The position numbers and the translations under genes are program-made. Shown piece by piece: positions 52,307-60,510 of a stretch of 64,000 nucleotides of DNA. The stretch spans positions 7,219,501 through 7,283,500 of the forward strand of contig NZ_CP030051.1 of the NCBI RefSeq assembly GCF_004114975.1, read 5' to 3'. This DNA is from Bradyrhizobium guangdongense. GTDB taxonomy: Bacteria; Pseudomonadota; Alphaproteobacteria; Rhizobiales; Xanthobacteraceae. A model generated the notes under the pieces. The model worked only from the letters and a program-made list of their open reading frames with translations, did no database searches and was not told the origin of the DNA. The stretch's first letter is position 1. The number at the start of each line of letters is the position of its first letter.

Positions 52307-52391
52307 CGGCCATGCTTCGGAGCATGGTCCTCCCGACCATGCTCTCCCGCCTTCGCCAAAATTCCTTTTCCCGATTTTTCGAGAGAGCAAC

Positions 52392-53432
52392 ATGATGCGC
52401 ACATTTCGAGGCGGCCTGCTGATCGGGCTCGCGGTCGCCGTGCTGGTCGCTGCCTTGGCCATCACCTACGAATTCTACGACACCCGCACCTTGAAGCGCA
52501 CCGTGCGCCGCGGCGAAGTGCTGTGCGGCGTCAACAAGGGCCTGCCGGGCTTCTCCATCCCCGACGACAAGGGCAACTGGACCGGCTTTGACGTCGACTT
52601 CTGCCGCGCGGTGGCGTCGGCGATCTTCGACGATCCGAACAAGGCCAAATTCGTTCCGCTCGACGCCAGCGAGCGCTTCAAGGAATTGCAGAGCCGGAAA
52701 GTCGACATCCTCTCGCGCAACTCGACCTGGAGCATGGCGCGCGAGCTCGACTACGACCTCTATTTCCCTGCCGTCGCCTATTACGACGGCGAAGGCTTCA
52801 TGGTGCCGCGGTCGCGCAACAAGGAGACCTCGCTCGATCTCGCCGACAGCAAGGTCTGCGTGCAATCAGGCACCACCACGCAGCTCAACCTCGCCGACTA
52901 CTTCAAAGCCAACAACATGAAGTATGAGCTGGTGAAGTTCGACAAGCTGGAAGACGTCGTGAAGGCCTACGACACCGGCAAGTGCGACACGCTGACCGCC
53001 GACGTCTCCCAGCTTTACGCGCTGCGGCTGAACCTGTCGAAGCCCGGCGACCACATGATCCTGCCCGACATGATCTCCAAGGAGCCGCTCGCTCCCGTCG
53101 TGCGCCAGCGCGACGACGACTGGATGATGATCGTGAAGTGGACACTCTACGCAATGATCAACGCGGAAGAGCTCGGGGTCACCTCCCAGAATATCGACGA
53201 AGCCCTCAAGTCGAAGAAACCCGAGGTGATGCGCCTGGTCGGCACCGAAGGCAATTACGGCGAGCAGCTCGGCCTCACCAAGGACTGGGCGGTGCGCATC
53301 ATCCGCCATGTCGGCAATTACGGCGAGATGTACGAGCGCAACATCGGCGAGAAGTCGCAGCTGAAGATCCCGCGCGGCATGAACCAGCTGTGGAACGCGG
53401 GCGGCGTGCAATATGCGCCGCCGATGAGGTAG
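52392..53432 (+). CDS. Orphan AapJ-like polar amino-acid binding protein (family 3)
   Basis: 346 aa with an N-terminal hydrophobic helix (about 8-27) that lacks an obvious cleavage site and may anchor the protein. Family 3 landmarks: VLCGVNKGLPGFSIPDDKGN, GFDVDFCRAVASAIFDD, RKVDILSRNSTWSMARE and VCVQSGTTTQLNLADYF, all typical of the general amino-acid protein AapJ. The aapQMP genes are not adjacent. It could serve a distant permease or work as a sensor. Confidence 0.9.
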   Translation: MMRTFRGGLLIGLAVAVLVAALAITYEFYDTRTLKRTVRRGEVLCGVNKGLPGFSIPDDKGNWTGFDVDFCRAVASAIFDDPNKAKFVPLDASERFKELQSRKVDILSRNSTWSMARELDYDLYFPAVAYYDGEGFMVPRSRNKETSLDLADSKVCVQSGTTTQLNLADYFKANNMKYELVKFDKLEDVVKAYDTGKCDTLTADVSQLYALRLNLSKPGDHMILPDMISKEPLAPVVRQRDDDWMMIVKWTLYAMINAEELGVTSQNIDEALKSKKPEVMRLVGTEGNYGEQLGLTKDWAVRIIRHVGNYGEMYERNIGEKSQLKIPRGMNQLWNAGGVQYAPPMR

Positions 53433-53448
53433 GGCAGCTCTCTCCACT

Positions 53449-53535
53449 CGTCATTGCGAGCGAAGCGAAGCAATCCAGAATCCCTCCGCGGTGACAGTCT
53501 GGATTGCTTCGTCGCAAGAGCTCCTCGCAATGATG
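53449..53535. repeat. Palindromic intergenic repeat (gcaatcc class)
   Basis: cgtcattgcgag ... gaagcaatccagaatccc at the left and gtctggattgcttcg ... ctcgcaatga at the right. Same family as 620, 2249, 39419 and 57484. Confidence 0.85.
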
Positions 53536-53568
53536 AGATTGGGGCGTGCACTTTCCACCCACTCAATT

Positions 53569-53670
53569 GTCATCGCCCGGCTTGACCGGGCGATCCAGTA
53601 ATCCGAGAAGTCAATCGTATGCGGAGGGGCTGCGGCGTACTGGATCGCCCGCCTCCGCGGGCGATGACAA
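53569..53670. repeat. Palindromic intergenic repeat (catcgcccgg class)
   Basis: tgtcatcgcccg and gcgatccagta at the left mirror tactggatcgc and cgggcgatgaca at the right. It adjoins the previous repeat and comes just before the acyl-CoA dehydrogenase stop, so the two elements fill the convergent gap. Confidence 0.85.
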
Positions 53671-53688
53671 CGAATGTGCCGGTACGAC

Positions 53689-54828
53689 TCAATACCCCCG
53701 CGCGCGCGCGAGCTGCTCGGTGTGGTAATTGGCATCGCCGAACAGCTCCTCGCACACCCGCGCCCGCTTCATGAAGAAGCCGATGTCGAACTGGTCGGTC
53801 ATGCCCATGCCGCCGTGCATCTGCACGCCTTCCTGCACCGCGCGGGTGGCGGTGGTGCCGGCGCGGGCCTTGGCGACCGCAACGCTTGATGCGGCCTTGG
53901 CGACGTCCGCATCCAGCGCCTGCAGCGCCTTGATGGTGGCGGCGCGGGTGATCTCGATGTCGATGTAGAGCTCGGCGGCGCGGTGCTGCAGCGCCTGGAA
54001 TTCGCCGATCAGCTTGCCGAACTGCTTTCGGCTCTTGAGATACTCGACGGTACGGCCAAACACCTCGTCGCTGAGCCCCACCATCTCGGCGGCGACCGCG
54101 CCGCGACCGATGTCGAGCACGCCGTCGAGCAGCGAAGCGCCCTGATCGACCTCGCCGAGCACGCTGTCGGCGGTGACTTCGACATTGGAAAGCTCGAGCC
54201 GCGCGGCATTGTGCGCATCGACCATGATGGTGCGCTCGATCGCGACACCCTTCGCCGCAGGGTTCACCAGGAACAGTGTCAAGCCATCACGCTCGCCGGC
54301 CGAACCGGCCGTGCGCGCGGCCACAATGAGGAGGTCGGCGACGTGGCCGTCGACCACCAGCGCCTTGGCGCCGGAAAGCTTGAAGCCGTTGCCGGCGCGC
54401 ACGGCCTGAAGGTTGGTCTGGAGCGGGCGATGCTTGGCGCCTTCGTCGATCGCAAGCGTCGCCAGCAGCGAGCCGCTTGCGATCTTCGGCAGATATTCCG
54501 ACTTCTGCGCGGCATTGCCGCCGCGGTTCAAGGCGGAGGCCGCGACCACGGAGGTGGCGAGGAAGGGCGATGGCATCAAGGTGCGGCCGATCTCCTCCAT
54601 CACGACACCGGCTTCCATGAAGCCGAGGCCCGAGCCGCCAAACTCCTCCGGCACCAGGAGGCCGGCAAAGCCCATCTCGGCAAAGGAATGCCACAGCTCC
54701 TTGGAGAAGCCGGTGGGATCCTTGGAGTCGCGCAAGGACCGCAGGTGCGACACAGGCGCCTTGTCGCTGATCAGACCGCGCGCCGAGTCGCGGAGCATTG
54801 ATTGTTCTTCGGTGAGGACGAGGGCCAT
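53689..54828 (-). CDS. Acyl-CoA dehydrogenase, small-subunit type of a heteromeric pair
   Basis: 379 aa with the three-domain acyl-CoA dehydrogenase fold (helical 1-120, beta 120-220, helical 230-379). EEQSMLRDSARGLI begins it and VQEGVQMHGGMGMTDQFD near 340 is the C-terminal motif. The place of the catalytic Glu of single-subunit enzymes is not clear. Two unlike neighbouring dehydrogenases of about 380 and 400 aa are typical of the PimC/PimD and steroid-type alpha2beta2 enzymes, where only one subunit holds the base. The substrate is unknown; a dicarboxyl-, cyclic or branched acyl-CoA is plausible. Confidence 0.9.
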   Translation of the reverse strand: MALVLTEEQSMLRDSARGLISDKAPVSHLRSLRDSKDPTGFSKELWHSFAEMGFAGLLVPEEFGGSGLGFMEAGVVMEEIGRTLMPSPFLATSVVAASALNRGGNAAQKSEYLPKIASGSLLATLAIDEGAKHRPLQTNLQAVRAGNGFKLSGAKALVVDGHVADLLIVAARTAGSAGERDGLTLFLVNPAAKGVAIERTIMVDAHNAARLELSNVEVTADSVLGEVDQGASLLDGVLDIGRGAVAAEMVGLSDEVFGRTVEYLKSRKQFGKLIGEFQALQHRAAELYIDIEITRAATIKALQALDADVAKAASSVAVAKARAGTTATRAVQEGVQMHGGMGMTDQFDIGFFMKRARVCEELFGDANYHTEQLARARGY

Positions 54829-54863
54829 GGGTGTGTTTTCCGATCAACGTTCTATTTGTAGCT

Positions 54864-54969
54864 CGTCATTCCGGGATGGCCCGAAGGGCCAGACCCGGAA
54901 TCCATTTCGCCGCAGAGAATGCCGCCTGATGGATTCCGGGCTCGCGCTCCGCGCGCCCTGGAATGACGG
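54864..54969. repeat. Palindromic intergenic repeat (cattccggg class)
   Basis: cgtcattccggg ... acccggaatccat at the left mirrors atggattccgggct ... ctggaatgacg at the right. It separates the two acyl-CoA dehydrogenase genes inside what is otherwise one transcription unit. Confidence 0.85.
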
Positions 54970-54985
54970 GTGGTGAGTGCGTGCC

Positions 54986-56200
54986 TTACGCTCCCGGCAG
55001 ATCCAGGATGCGCTTGGCGACGATGCCGAGCATGACCTCGGACGTGCCGCCCTCGATCGAGTTCGCCTTGGTGCGCAGCCAGGCGCGCGGACGGGCGCCC
55101 TGCCTGGAGCGTTCGCTCTCCCATTCCAGCGCGTCGACGCCGCCGGCCGACATCAGGATCTCGTAGCGGCGCTTGTTGAGCTCGGTGCCGTAATATTTCA
55201 TCGCCGACGAAAACGCCGGATGCGCCTGCCCCGCTTTGGCGAGATCGACCGCGCGCTCGGCGCAGGCGGCAAGCGCAGCTTCATCGACGTCGAACGTCGC
55301 GATCCGGCCGCGCAGCATGGAATCATCGAGCCTGCCTTGCGCGTCCGTGCCGACGGAATCCGCCGCGATCTGGCCGAGCGGGCGGCCGACGCCGCGCTCG
55401 CCCATCCCCGAGATCATCGCACGCTCGTGCTGCAGCAGATATTTTGCGACGTCCCAGCCACGATTGACGGTGCCGACCACATGCGATTTCGGCACGCGGA
55501 CGCCGTCGAAGAAGGTCTCGCAGAACGGCGAATAGCCCGAGATCAACAGGATCGGCTTGGTGGTGACGCCCTTCGAAGTCATGTCGAACAGGATGAAGCT
55601 GATGCCGTCGTGCTTCTTGGCCGTGGGATCGGTGCGGACCAGGCAGAAGATCCAGTCGGCGTAGTTGGCGTAGGACGTCCAGATCTTCGATCCGGTGATG
55701 ACGAAGTCGTCGCCGTCGCTCTCGGCGCGGGTCTGCAGCGAAGCGAGGTCGGAGCCGGCGTTCGGCTCGGAATAGCCCTGGCACCAGCGGATTTCGCCCG
55801 CCGCGATCTTCGGCAGATGCTCCTTCTTCTGCGCCTCGTTGCCGTATTTCAGCAACGCCGGCCCGAGCATCCAGATGCCGAAGCTCGACAGCGGCGGACG
55901 CGCGCCCATCTTCGCCATTTCACTGCGCAGCACCTTGTGCTCGGCAGCGCTGAGGCCTCCGCCGCCATACTCCTTCGGCCAGTCCGGCACGGTCCAGCCC
56001 TTGTCGCGCATGCGCTCGAACCAGATGCGTTGCGGCTCGGACGAGAACTTTGCGTTGCGTCCGCCCCAGAACACGTCGGCATCCGAGGTCGCGGGCTTGC
56101 GCATCTCCGGCGGGCAATTGGCTTCCAGCCAGGCTCGCGTTTCGTTACGGAATTGCTCGAGCTCGGCGCTCTCGATCTCACTGGCTTGGGAGTCAGGCAT
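54986..56200 (-). CDS. Acyl-CoA dehydrogenase, large-subunit type of a heteromeric pair
   Basis: 404 aa. FAD/substrate motifs: GYSEPNAGSDLASLQT near 145-160, ITGSKIWTSYANYADW near 170, and the C-terminal IEGGTSEVMLGIVAKRIL. This subunit type (PimC-like) carries the FAD-binding core. The gene is upstream of the small-subunit gene with a repeat between them, and divergent from a carboxymuconolactone-decarboxylase-fold gene, so a shared regulator is possible. Confidence 0.92.
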   Translation of the reverse strand: MPDSQASEIESAELEQFRNETRAWLEANCPPEMRKPATSDADVFWGGRNAKFSSEPQRIWFERMRDKGWTVPDWPKEYGGGGLSAAEHKVLRSEMAKMGARPPLSSFGIWMLGPALLKYGNEAQKKEHLPKIAAGEIRWCQGYSEPNAGSDLASLQTRAESDGDDFVITGSKIWTSYANYADWIFCLVRTDPTAKKHDGISFILFDMTSKGVTTKPILLISGYSPFCETFFDGVRVPKSHVVGTVNRGWDVAKYLLQHERAMISGMGERGVGRPLGQIAADSVGTDAQGRLDDSMLRGRIATFDVDEAALAACAERAVDLAKAGQAHPAFSSAMKYYGTELNKRRYEILMSAGGVDALEWESERSRQGARPRAWLRTKANSIEGGTSEVMLGIVAKRILDLPGA

Positions 56201-56337
56201 GGGTCGTTTCCATCAATCACATCAGACTTGTTGGCGGCGACTCTGGGCCAAGCCCTCGCGGAATTCAACCACTTCCGCACTCCGTCATGGGTTATAGTCG
56301 CTACACGACGGTGCTTGAAAACAAAGAGGAAACGCGA

Positions 56338-56883
56338 ATGCGCCTGAAACTTCTTTCGCCTGGCGAAATGAGCGAGAGCCAGCGGCAGACCTATGACGAA
56401 TCGATTGCCGGCAAACGCGGCAAGCCGCCGGCGCCGATGATGGCCTGGCTCAACAGCCCCGACATGGCCCGTCACGCCACGCGGCTCGGCGAGGTGCTGC
56501 GCTACGACACGATCTTCCCGGCAAAGCTGTCGGAGATCGCGATCCTGGTGACGGCGCGGCACTGGACCGCGCATTACGAATGGTATGCGCATAAACGGCT
56601 CGCGCTCGCCGGCGGCATGGCCCCCGAAATCATCGATGCGATCCGCGACCGCCGCACGCCTGCGTTCGACGATCCCAAGGCCAAGATGATCTACGACCTC
56701 GCGAAGTCGCTGCACGAGGGCCGCGGGGTCGAGAAGGGACTCTACGACGAGGCGGTGAAACTGCTCAGCGAGCGCGGCGTGGTCGAGGTGATCGGACTGT
56801 GCGGCTATTACACGATGGTCTCGATGACGCTGAACACATTCGAGTTCGGGCTGCCGGAGGGCGAAGCGCCGGAGCTGTCATAG
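56338..56883 (+). CDS. Carboxymuconolactone decarboxylase-fold protein
   Basis: 181 aa from the ATG at 56338, with agaggaaacg upstream; the frame extends upstream as non-coding sequence. The CMD/AhpD core is seen in LSEIAILVTARHWTAHYEWY and HKRLALAGGMAPEIIDAI. The CxxC pair of AhpD peroxidases is absent, the first position being HWTAHYEW, so a decarboxylase or lactone-type role is more likely than peroxidase. The true substrate is unknown. Divergent from the acyl-CoA dehydrogenase pair and followed by a VOC gene. Confidence 0.85.
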   Translation: MRLKLLSPGEMSESQRQTYDESIAGKRGKPPAPMMAWLNSPDMARHATRLGEVLRYDTIFPAKLSEIAILVTARHWTAHYEWYAHKRLALAGGMAPEIIDAIRDRRTPAFDDPKAKMIYDLAKSLHEGRGVEKGLYDEAVKLLSERGVVEVIGLCGYYTMVSMTLNTFEFGLPEGEAPELS

Positions 56884-56973
56884 TTTCATATCCGGAAACG
56901 ATGGGTTTCGGGATGAGCCGGTGGCGGCATTCCGAAGCGCGCCTTATGTGGGGTTGATCAACGGAGCCACATC

Positions 56974-57468
56974 ATGTCGCAAACATCAGCCATTGCCGCC
57001 GGCACCCGCATCGGCCACGTCCATCTCAAGGTCGCCGACCTCGATCGCGCGCTCGGCTTCTACTGCGGCGTGCTCGGCTTCGAGCTGATGCAGCGCATGG
57101 GCTCGGGCGCGGCCTTCATCTCGGCCGGCGGCTATCATCACCACATCGGGCTCAACACCTGGGAGAGCAAGGGCGGCTCGCCACCACCGCCGGGCACCAC
57201 CGGACTGTTTCACACCGCGATCCTCTATCCGACACGGGCGGCTCTGGCGGATGCGCTGCACCGCGTCCTCTCGGCCGGCATTGCGCTTGACGGTGCCAGC
57301 GACCACGGCGTGAGCGAGGCGCTGTATTTGCGCGATCCTGATCAGAACGGCGTGGAGCTGTATTGGGACAAGCCGCGAGAGCAATGGCCGTTCGGGCCGG
57401 ATGGGAAGCTCGCGATGTTCACCAAGCGGCTGGATGTGGAGGGCTTGTTGAAGCAGCGCGAGGCGTGA
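56974..57468 (+). CDS. VOC-family protein (glyoxalase/extradiol dioxygenase fold, CatE-like)
   Basis: 164 aa. Metal-ligand candidates are H17 in GHVHLKVADLDRAL, a histidine near 88 in GLFHTAILYPTR and E in NGVELYWDKP. GGYHHHIGLNTWES and PDQNGVELYWD are typical of the CatE/catechol-2,3-dioxygenase-like one-module group. It lies 90 bases after the CMD-fold gene on the same strand. Enzyme or resistance function cannot be told apart by sequence. Confidence 0.88.
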   Translation: MSQTSAIAAGTRIGHVHLKVADLDRALGFYCGVLGFELMQRMGSGAAFISAGGYHHHIGLNTWESKGGSPPPPGTTGLFHTAILYPTRAALADALHRVLSAGIALDGASDHGVSEALYLRDPDQNGVELYWDKPREQWPFGPDGKLAMFTKRLDVEGLLKQREA

Positions 57469-57483
57469 GCCCCGCTCTCTCCT

Positions 57484-57571
57484 CGTCATTGCGAGGAGCC
57501 CTTGCGACGAAGCCATCCAGGATCCCTGCGCGGAAAGATTCTGGATTGCTTCGCTGCGCTCGCAATGACGG
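57484..57571. repeat. Palindromic intergenic repeat (gcaatcc class) beside IS110
   Basis: cgtcattgcgagg ... ccatccaggatccc at the left and ttctggattgcttcg ... ctcgcaatgacg at the right. It is complete and ends about where the IS110-associated sequence begins. Confidence 0.85.
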
Positions 57572-57802
57572 TGTGTGTGGAGGCGGCGTCGCGTCTTTGC
57601 GCAGCTGCCGTAGCAACCATTAAGTCGCCCCCGATGGCCTTGATGGTGACGCCGCGCTTGCGCCCATCAAGGCGTGGCTTGGCAGCAGCTGATGTAAGGC
57701 GGGAGCAGAGCGACGGCCAGCCTTGACGGCCGCCGCGCGCGGCGTCTTTGTTGCGGCAGGTCGGGACGAAGAAACGGTCGCCTAGTCGAACAAAGAAACG
57801 GG

Positions 57803-58774
57803 TCAGGCGGCGGGCCGCTTGGCGAGTTGAGGCAGCTCTGCCACCCAGGGAGTTCCGCGGGCGACGACGGCGTTGATCGTGACGAGCAGCTTTCTGGCGC
57901 AGGCGATGAGCGCGCATTTGTGGCCTTTGCCGGCGGCGATCAGGCGGGCGTACAGAGCCTTGAGCTGCGGATTCCAGCGGAAGGATGCCGCAAGGGCCGC
58001 GGTGTAGAGCGCCCGGCGCAGGCGTTCGCGGCCACCCTCGATGTGACGGGCGCCGGCGCGATTGCCGCTGTCGTCGTCGTAAGGCGCCAGCCCGCCGAGA
58101 GCTGCAGCGGGCCCACGCGTGATGTTGCCGACCTCGGGCATCCTGACCAGGACGGCAACCGCGGTCGGCAGGCCGCAGCCGGCGACGCTATAGATCAGAT
58201 CGAGCCGTGCGGCCAGATCAGGGTGCTTGCGGATCGTCGCCAGCAGCGCTTTGAGTTCAGCTCGTTTGGACTTGGTCAGGAGCGCGATCTGCGCCTTCCA
58301 AACCCCTTGAATCCGCGTGTCGCGGCAACTCTCAAGCCGGTTCTTCAGTCTTGCGATGTCCTCCGTGATCTGGTCGATCATCGTCAGATGCTCGGCAAAG
58401 GGCTGCAGACGCGGATCCGGAGCGGGATGGATCGTTTTGACCGCAGCAGTGCACATCGCGATCAGCGCCGCGTCGATCGTATCGTTCTTGGCCAGCAGCT
58501 GATGGAACGTGGCATAGGCACGGACCTGCTTGGGCTGAAACAGGACGACGACGAACCGCTTGCGTCGCAGCTCAGCGACGACAGCCCGCTCATAGCCTCC
58601 GCTTGCCTCGATCCCTATCCGCTTGACCTTGTGGCCCTTCAGCCACTCCACCAGCTCCTGGCGGCCTTCTACCGTATTGTCGACCTGCAATCGCTCCGAG
58701 CTGCCGTCGACCGCCACGTCGAGCTTGTCTTTGCCGGTATCGATCCCGGCACAGATCATGATATGCTTGGCCAT
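57803..58774 (-). CDS. IS110-family transposase (DEDD)
   Basis: 323 aa from the ATG at 58774 (an ATG at 58819 would add 15 residues). The N-terminal RuvC-like DEDD domain is visible: D in CAGIDTGKDKLDVAVD, E in RIGIEASGGYERAV and Asp residues in LAKNDTIDAALIA. The C-terminal Tnp2 domain includes SVAGCGLPTAVAVLV, GLAPYDDDSGNRAGARHI and RRALYTAALAAS, where the terminal serine is the catalytic one. No frameshift or stop is seen, so it may be active. Confidence 0.93.
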   Translation of the reverse strand: MAKHIMICAGIDTGKDKLDVAVDGSSERLQVDNTVEGRQELVEWLKGHKVKRIGIEASGGYERAVVAELRRKRFVVVLFQPKQVRAYATFHQLLAKNDTIDAALIAMCTAAVKTIHPAPDPRLQPFAEHLTMIDQITEDIARLKNRLESCRDTRIQGVWKAQIALLTKSKRAELKALLATIRKHPDLAARLDLIYSVAGCGLPTAVAVLVRMPEVGNITRGPAAALGGLAPYDDDSGNRAGARHIEGGRERLRRALYTAALAASFRWNPQLKALYARLIAAGKGHKCALIACARKLLVTINAVVARGTPWVAELPQLAKRPAA

Positions 58775-58910
58775 CTTCCTCGACCCTCCCTTGTGAATGC
58801 GAACCTGAAGTTCGTTCAACCATGCGGGTCCCGCTGAAGTGCCGACCGCGATCTTGCTACGAAACGCAGCCCTTCAGGGCTTCGGTGGGCATCGATCCGA
58901 TCGATCGGCG

Positions 58911-58940
58911 GCCCAGCTCGGGCGGCCACCCGGGCTGGGC
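58911..58940. other. Strong hairpin in the IS110 non-coding end
   Basis: gcccagctcggg (58911-58922) pairs with cccgggctgggc (58929-58940) with one mismatch and a 6-base loop. IS110 elements are known to make a structured bridge RNA from a non-coding end; this could be part of one. Confidence 0.45.
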
Positions 58941-58986
58941 CATTCCTCACGGAACGTGGCCATCCTAACCCGGCGCGCTAATACAA

Positions 58987-59102
58987 GGGTGGGCAAAGCG
59001 ACTTGTCCGCCGTAGCTCGAAGAGCGAAGGCGGAAGCGTGCCCACCGATCTCGCGATATAGATATAGGTCGTGGGCACGGCGCTGTGCGCCTTCGCCCAC
59101 CC
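58987..59102. repeat. Palindromic intergenic repeat (gggtgggc class)
   Basis: gggtgggc (58987-58994) and gcccaccc (59095-59102) are exact outer arms; inner copies cgtgcccacc and gtgggcacg are also inverted. The right end runs into the stop codon of the MFS gene. Confidence 0.85.
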
Positions 59103-60337
59103 TACGAGAGTTTTGCTCTTGACTTGCCCCGCATCATGATCAGGGCCGCAGCTGTCACTTCCAGAGCGATGCAGAGATAGAACGGCAGCGAATAGCCGCC
59201 GGACCAATCGCGCAAGAAGCCGACGACGCCGGGGCCGAACGCATAGGTGACCTGGTTGATCGCGGTGTTCAGGCTGATCAGCACGCCGAACGAGGCCGAA
59301 TCGAACTCCTGCTGCACGATCAGCGACGGCAGCGTGATGAGATTGCCGACGGAGAAGCCGAACACGGCGCAGGCCGCGATCAACACGTAGTCATTGTGCA
59401 GATTGATCACGACGCAGAGCGCAGCCGCCTGGCTCAGGAACGACAGCGCTGACGCGAGCCGCTGGTTGAGGCGATCGATCACCAGCGAGAACAGCACGCG
59501 GCCGACCACCGCCATCGCGGTGAGCACCGCGACCGCGACCGCCGCGCGCTCGCGTCCGATCACGGGATCGAGGAACGAGATCAGGTGCACGATGAAGCCG
59601 ACCTGCGCGAACAGCACCAGCGCGAACGCGATCGTGACGGTGAGGAAGCCGATATCGCGCAGCGCGCGCTTGCGAACCTCCGTGGAGGATTGCGGCTTTG
59701 CTTTCGCGACACCACGCCAGCCGTGAAGATCGGGCGGCCGGCCGACCACGAGCAGGATCACCGGCACGAGCAGCACCAGCATGGCGCCGGCGGCGGTATA
59801 CATCGCGTTGGCGAAACCGATGTGGCTGATCAGGCTCACCGGCAGCGGCACGCCGACGATGCCGCCGAAGCTGGCACCGTTGAGCGCCAGGCTGATCGCC
59901 ATGCCGCGCTTGCGGTCGAACCAGAGGCTGATGGTGTTGGTGATCATGGCAAGGCTTGTGCCGGCCCAGCCGAAGGCGAGCACCGCGTCGGCGAGATAAA
60001 GCTGCCAGGGTTCGCGCACCGCGCCGATCGCGACGCTCGCTGCCGCCATCGCCAGCGTGCCGGCGATCAGGCCGAGGCGCGCACCGTATCTCTGGACGGC
60101 CTCGCCGACGAACACGACGAGCAGCGCGCCGAACAGGTAGAAGAACGTGGTGCCTGCGGAGATCAGCGAGGCCGACCAGCCATGCGCACGCTGGAGCTCG
60201 GCGACATAGACGCTCTGGCCGTAGAAGCCGAGCCCCCAGCCGAACGTCGCGAGCAGGAAGCAGACGGCGACGATGCGCCAGCCTTGATAGCGGAGCGAGG
60301 ATTCGTCGACCGGCGGAGTCTGTGGATTGTCAAGCAT
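59102..60337 (-). CDS. Major facilitator superfamily transporter
   Basis: 411 aa from the ATG at 60337. A longer frame starts at 60427, but its first 30 codons are the translation of a palindromic repeat (MAGLVPAIHV ... DKPGHD), so that start is rejected. Twelve membrane segments are present; LWFDRKRGMAISLALNGASF in the middle of the first half and FSVGNLITLPSLIVQQEF in the second half fit the monocarboxylate/oxalate-formate-like group. The substrate is unknown. Confidence 0.9.
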   Translation of the reverse strand: MLDNPQTPPVDESSLRYQGWRIVAVCFLLATFGWGLGFYGQSVYVAELQRAHGWSASLISAGTTFFYLFGALLVVFVGEAVQRYGARLGLIAGTLAMAAASVAIGAVREPWQLYLADAVLAFGWAGTSLAMITNTISLWFDRKRGMAISLALNGASFGGIVGVPLPVSLISHIGFANAMYTAAGAMLVLLVPVILLVVGRPPDLHGWRGVAKAKPQSSTEVRKRALRDIGFLTVTIAFALVLFAQVGFIVHLISFLDPVIGRERAAVAVAVLTAMAVVGRVLFSLVIDRLNQRLASALSFLSQAAALCVVINLHNDYVLIAACAVFGFSVGNLITLPSLIVQQEFDSASFGVLISLNTAINQVTYAFGPGVVGFLRDWSGGYSLPFYLCIALEVTAAALIMMRGKSRAKLS

Positions 60338-60349
60338 ACTAACCACTCC

Positions 60350-60431
60350 GTCATGCCCGGGCTTGTCCCGGACATCCTCGTCGATCTGCGCGTTCAAGAC
60401 GTGGATGGCCGGGACAAGCCCGGCCATGACG
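60350..60431. repeat. Palindromic intergenic repeat (catgcccgggcttgtcc class)
   Basis: cgtcatgcccgggcttgtcccgg (60350-60372) is complementary to 60409-60431 with one mismatch. It lies directly upstream of the MFS start and is the source of its false N-terminal extension. Confidence 0.9.
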
Positions 60432-60510
60432 CATCATCTAGTCAATCATCTCAGAAAATCACTTCGACAGCGATCAAACTATCAACGTTGCTGACAGTCT
60501 CCTGCCAAAT

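Larger units (their letters stand above)
57572..58986 (-). mobile_element. IS110-family insertion sequence (ends approximate)
   Basis: The transposase gene at 57803-58774 is intact and flanked by about 230 and 210 bases of non-coding DNA. IS110 elements lack clear terminal inverted repeats, so the ends are set here only by the two palindromic repeats on either side (57484-57571 and 58987-59102). A large hairpin lies in the transposase-upstream part. Confidence 0.6.

Noticed and set aside
54977..56347. 456-codon open frame opposite the acyl-CoA dehydrogenase gene
   Set aside because: Antisense shadow of a clear FadE-type gene; the arginine-rich composition is not protein-like.
57803..58774. 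Larger genomic island or prophage around the IS110 element
   Set aside because: No integrase, tRNA attachment site or phage structural genes are present; neighbouring genes look like ordinary chromosome.
611..60431. CRISPR array formed by the repeated palindromes
   Set aside because: Copies are kilobases apart, self-complementary and of several classes; there is no regular spacer pattern and no cas gene.
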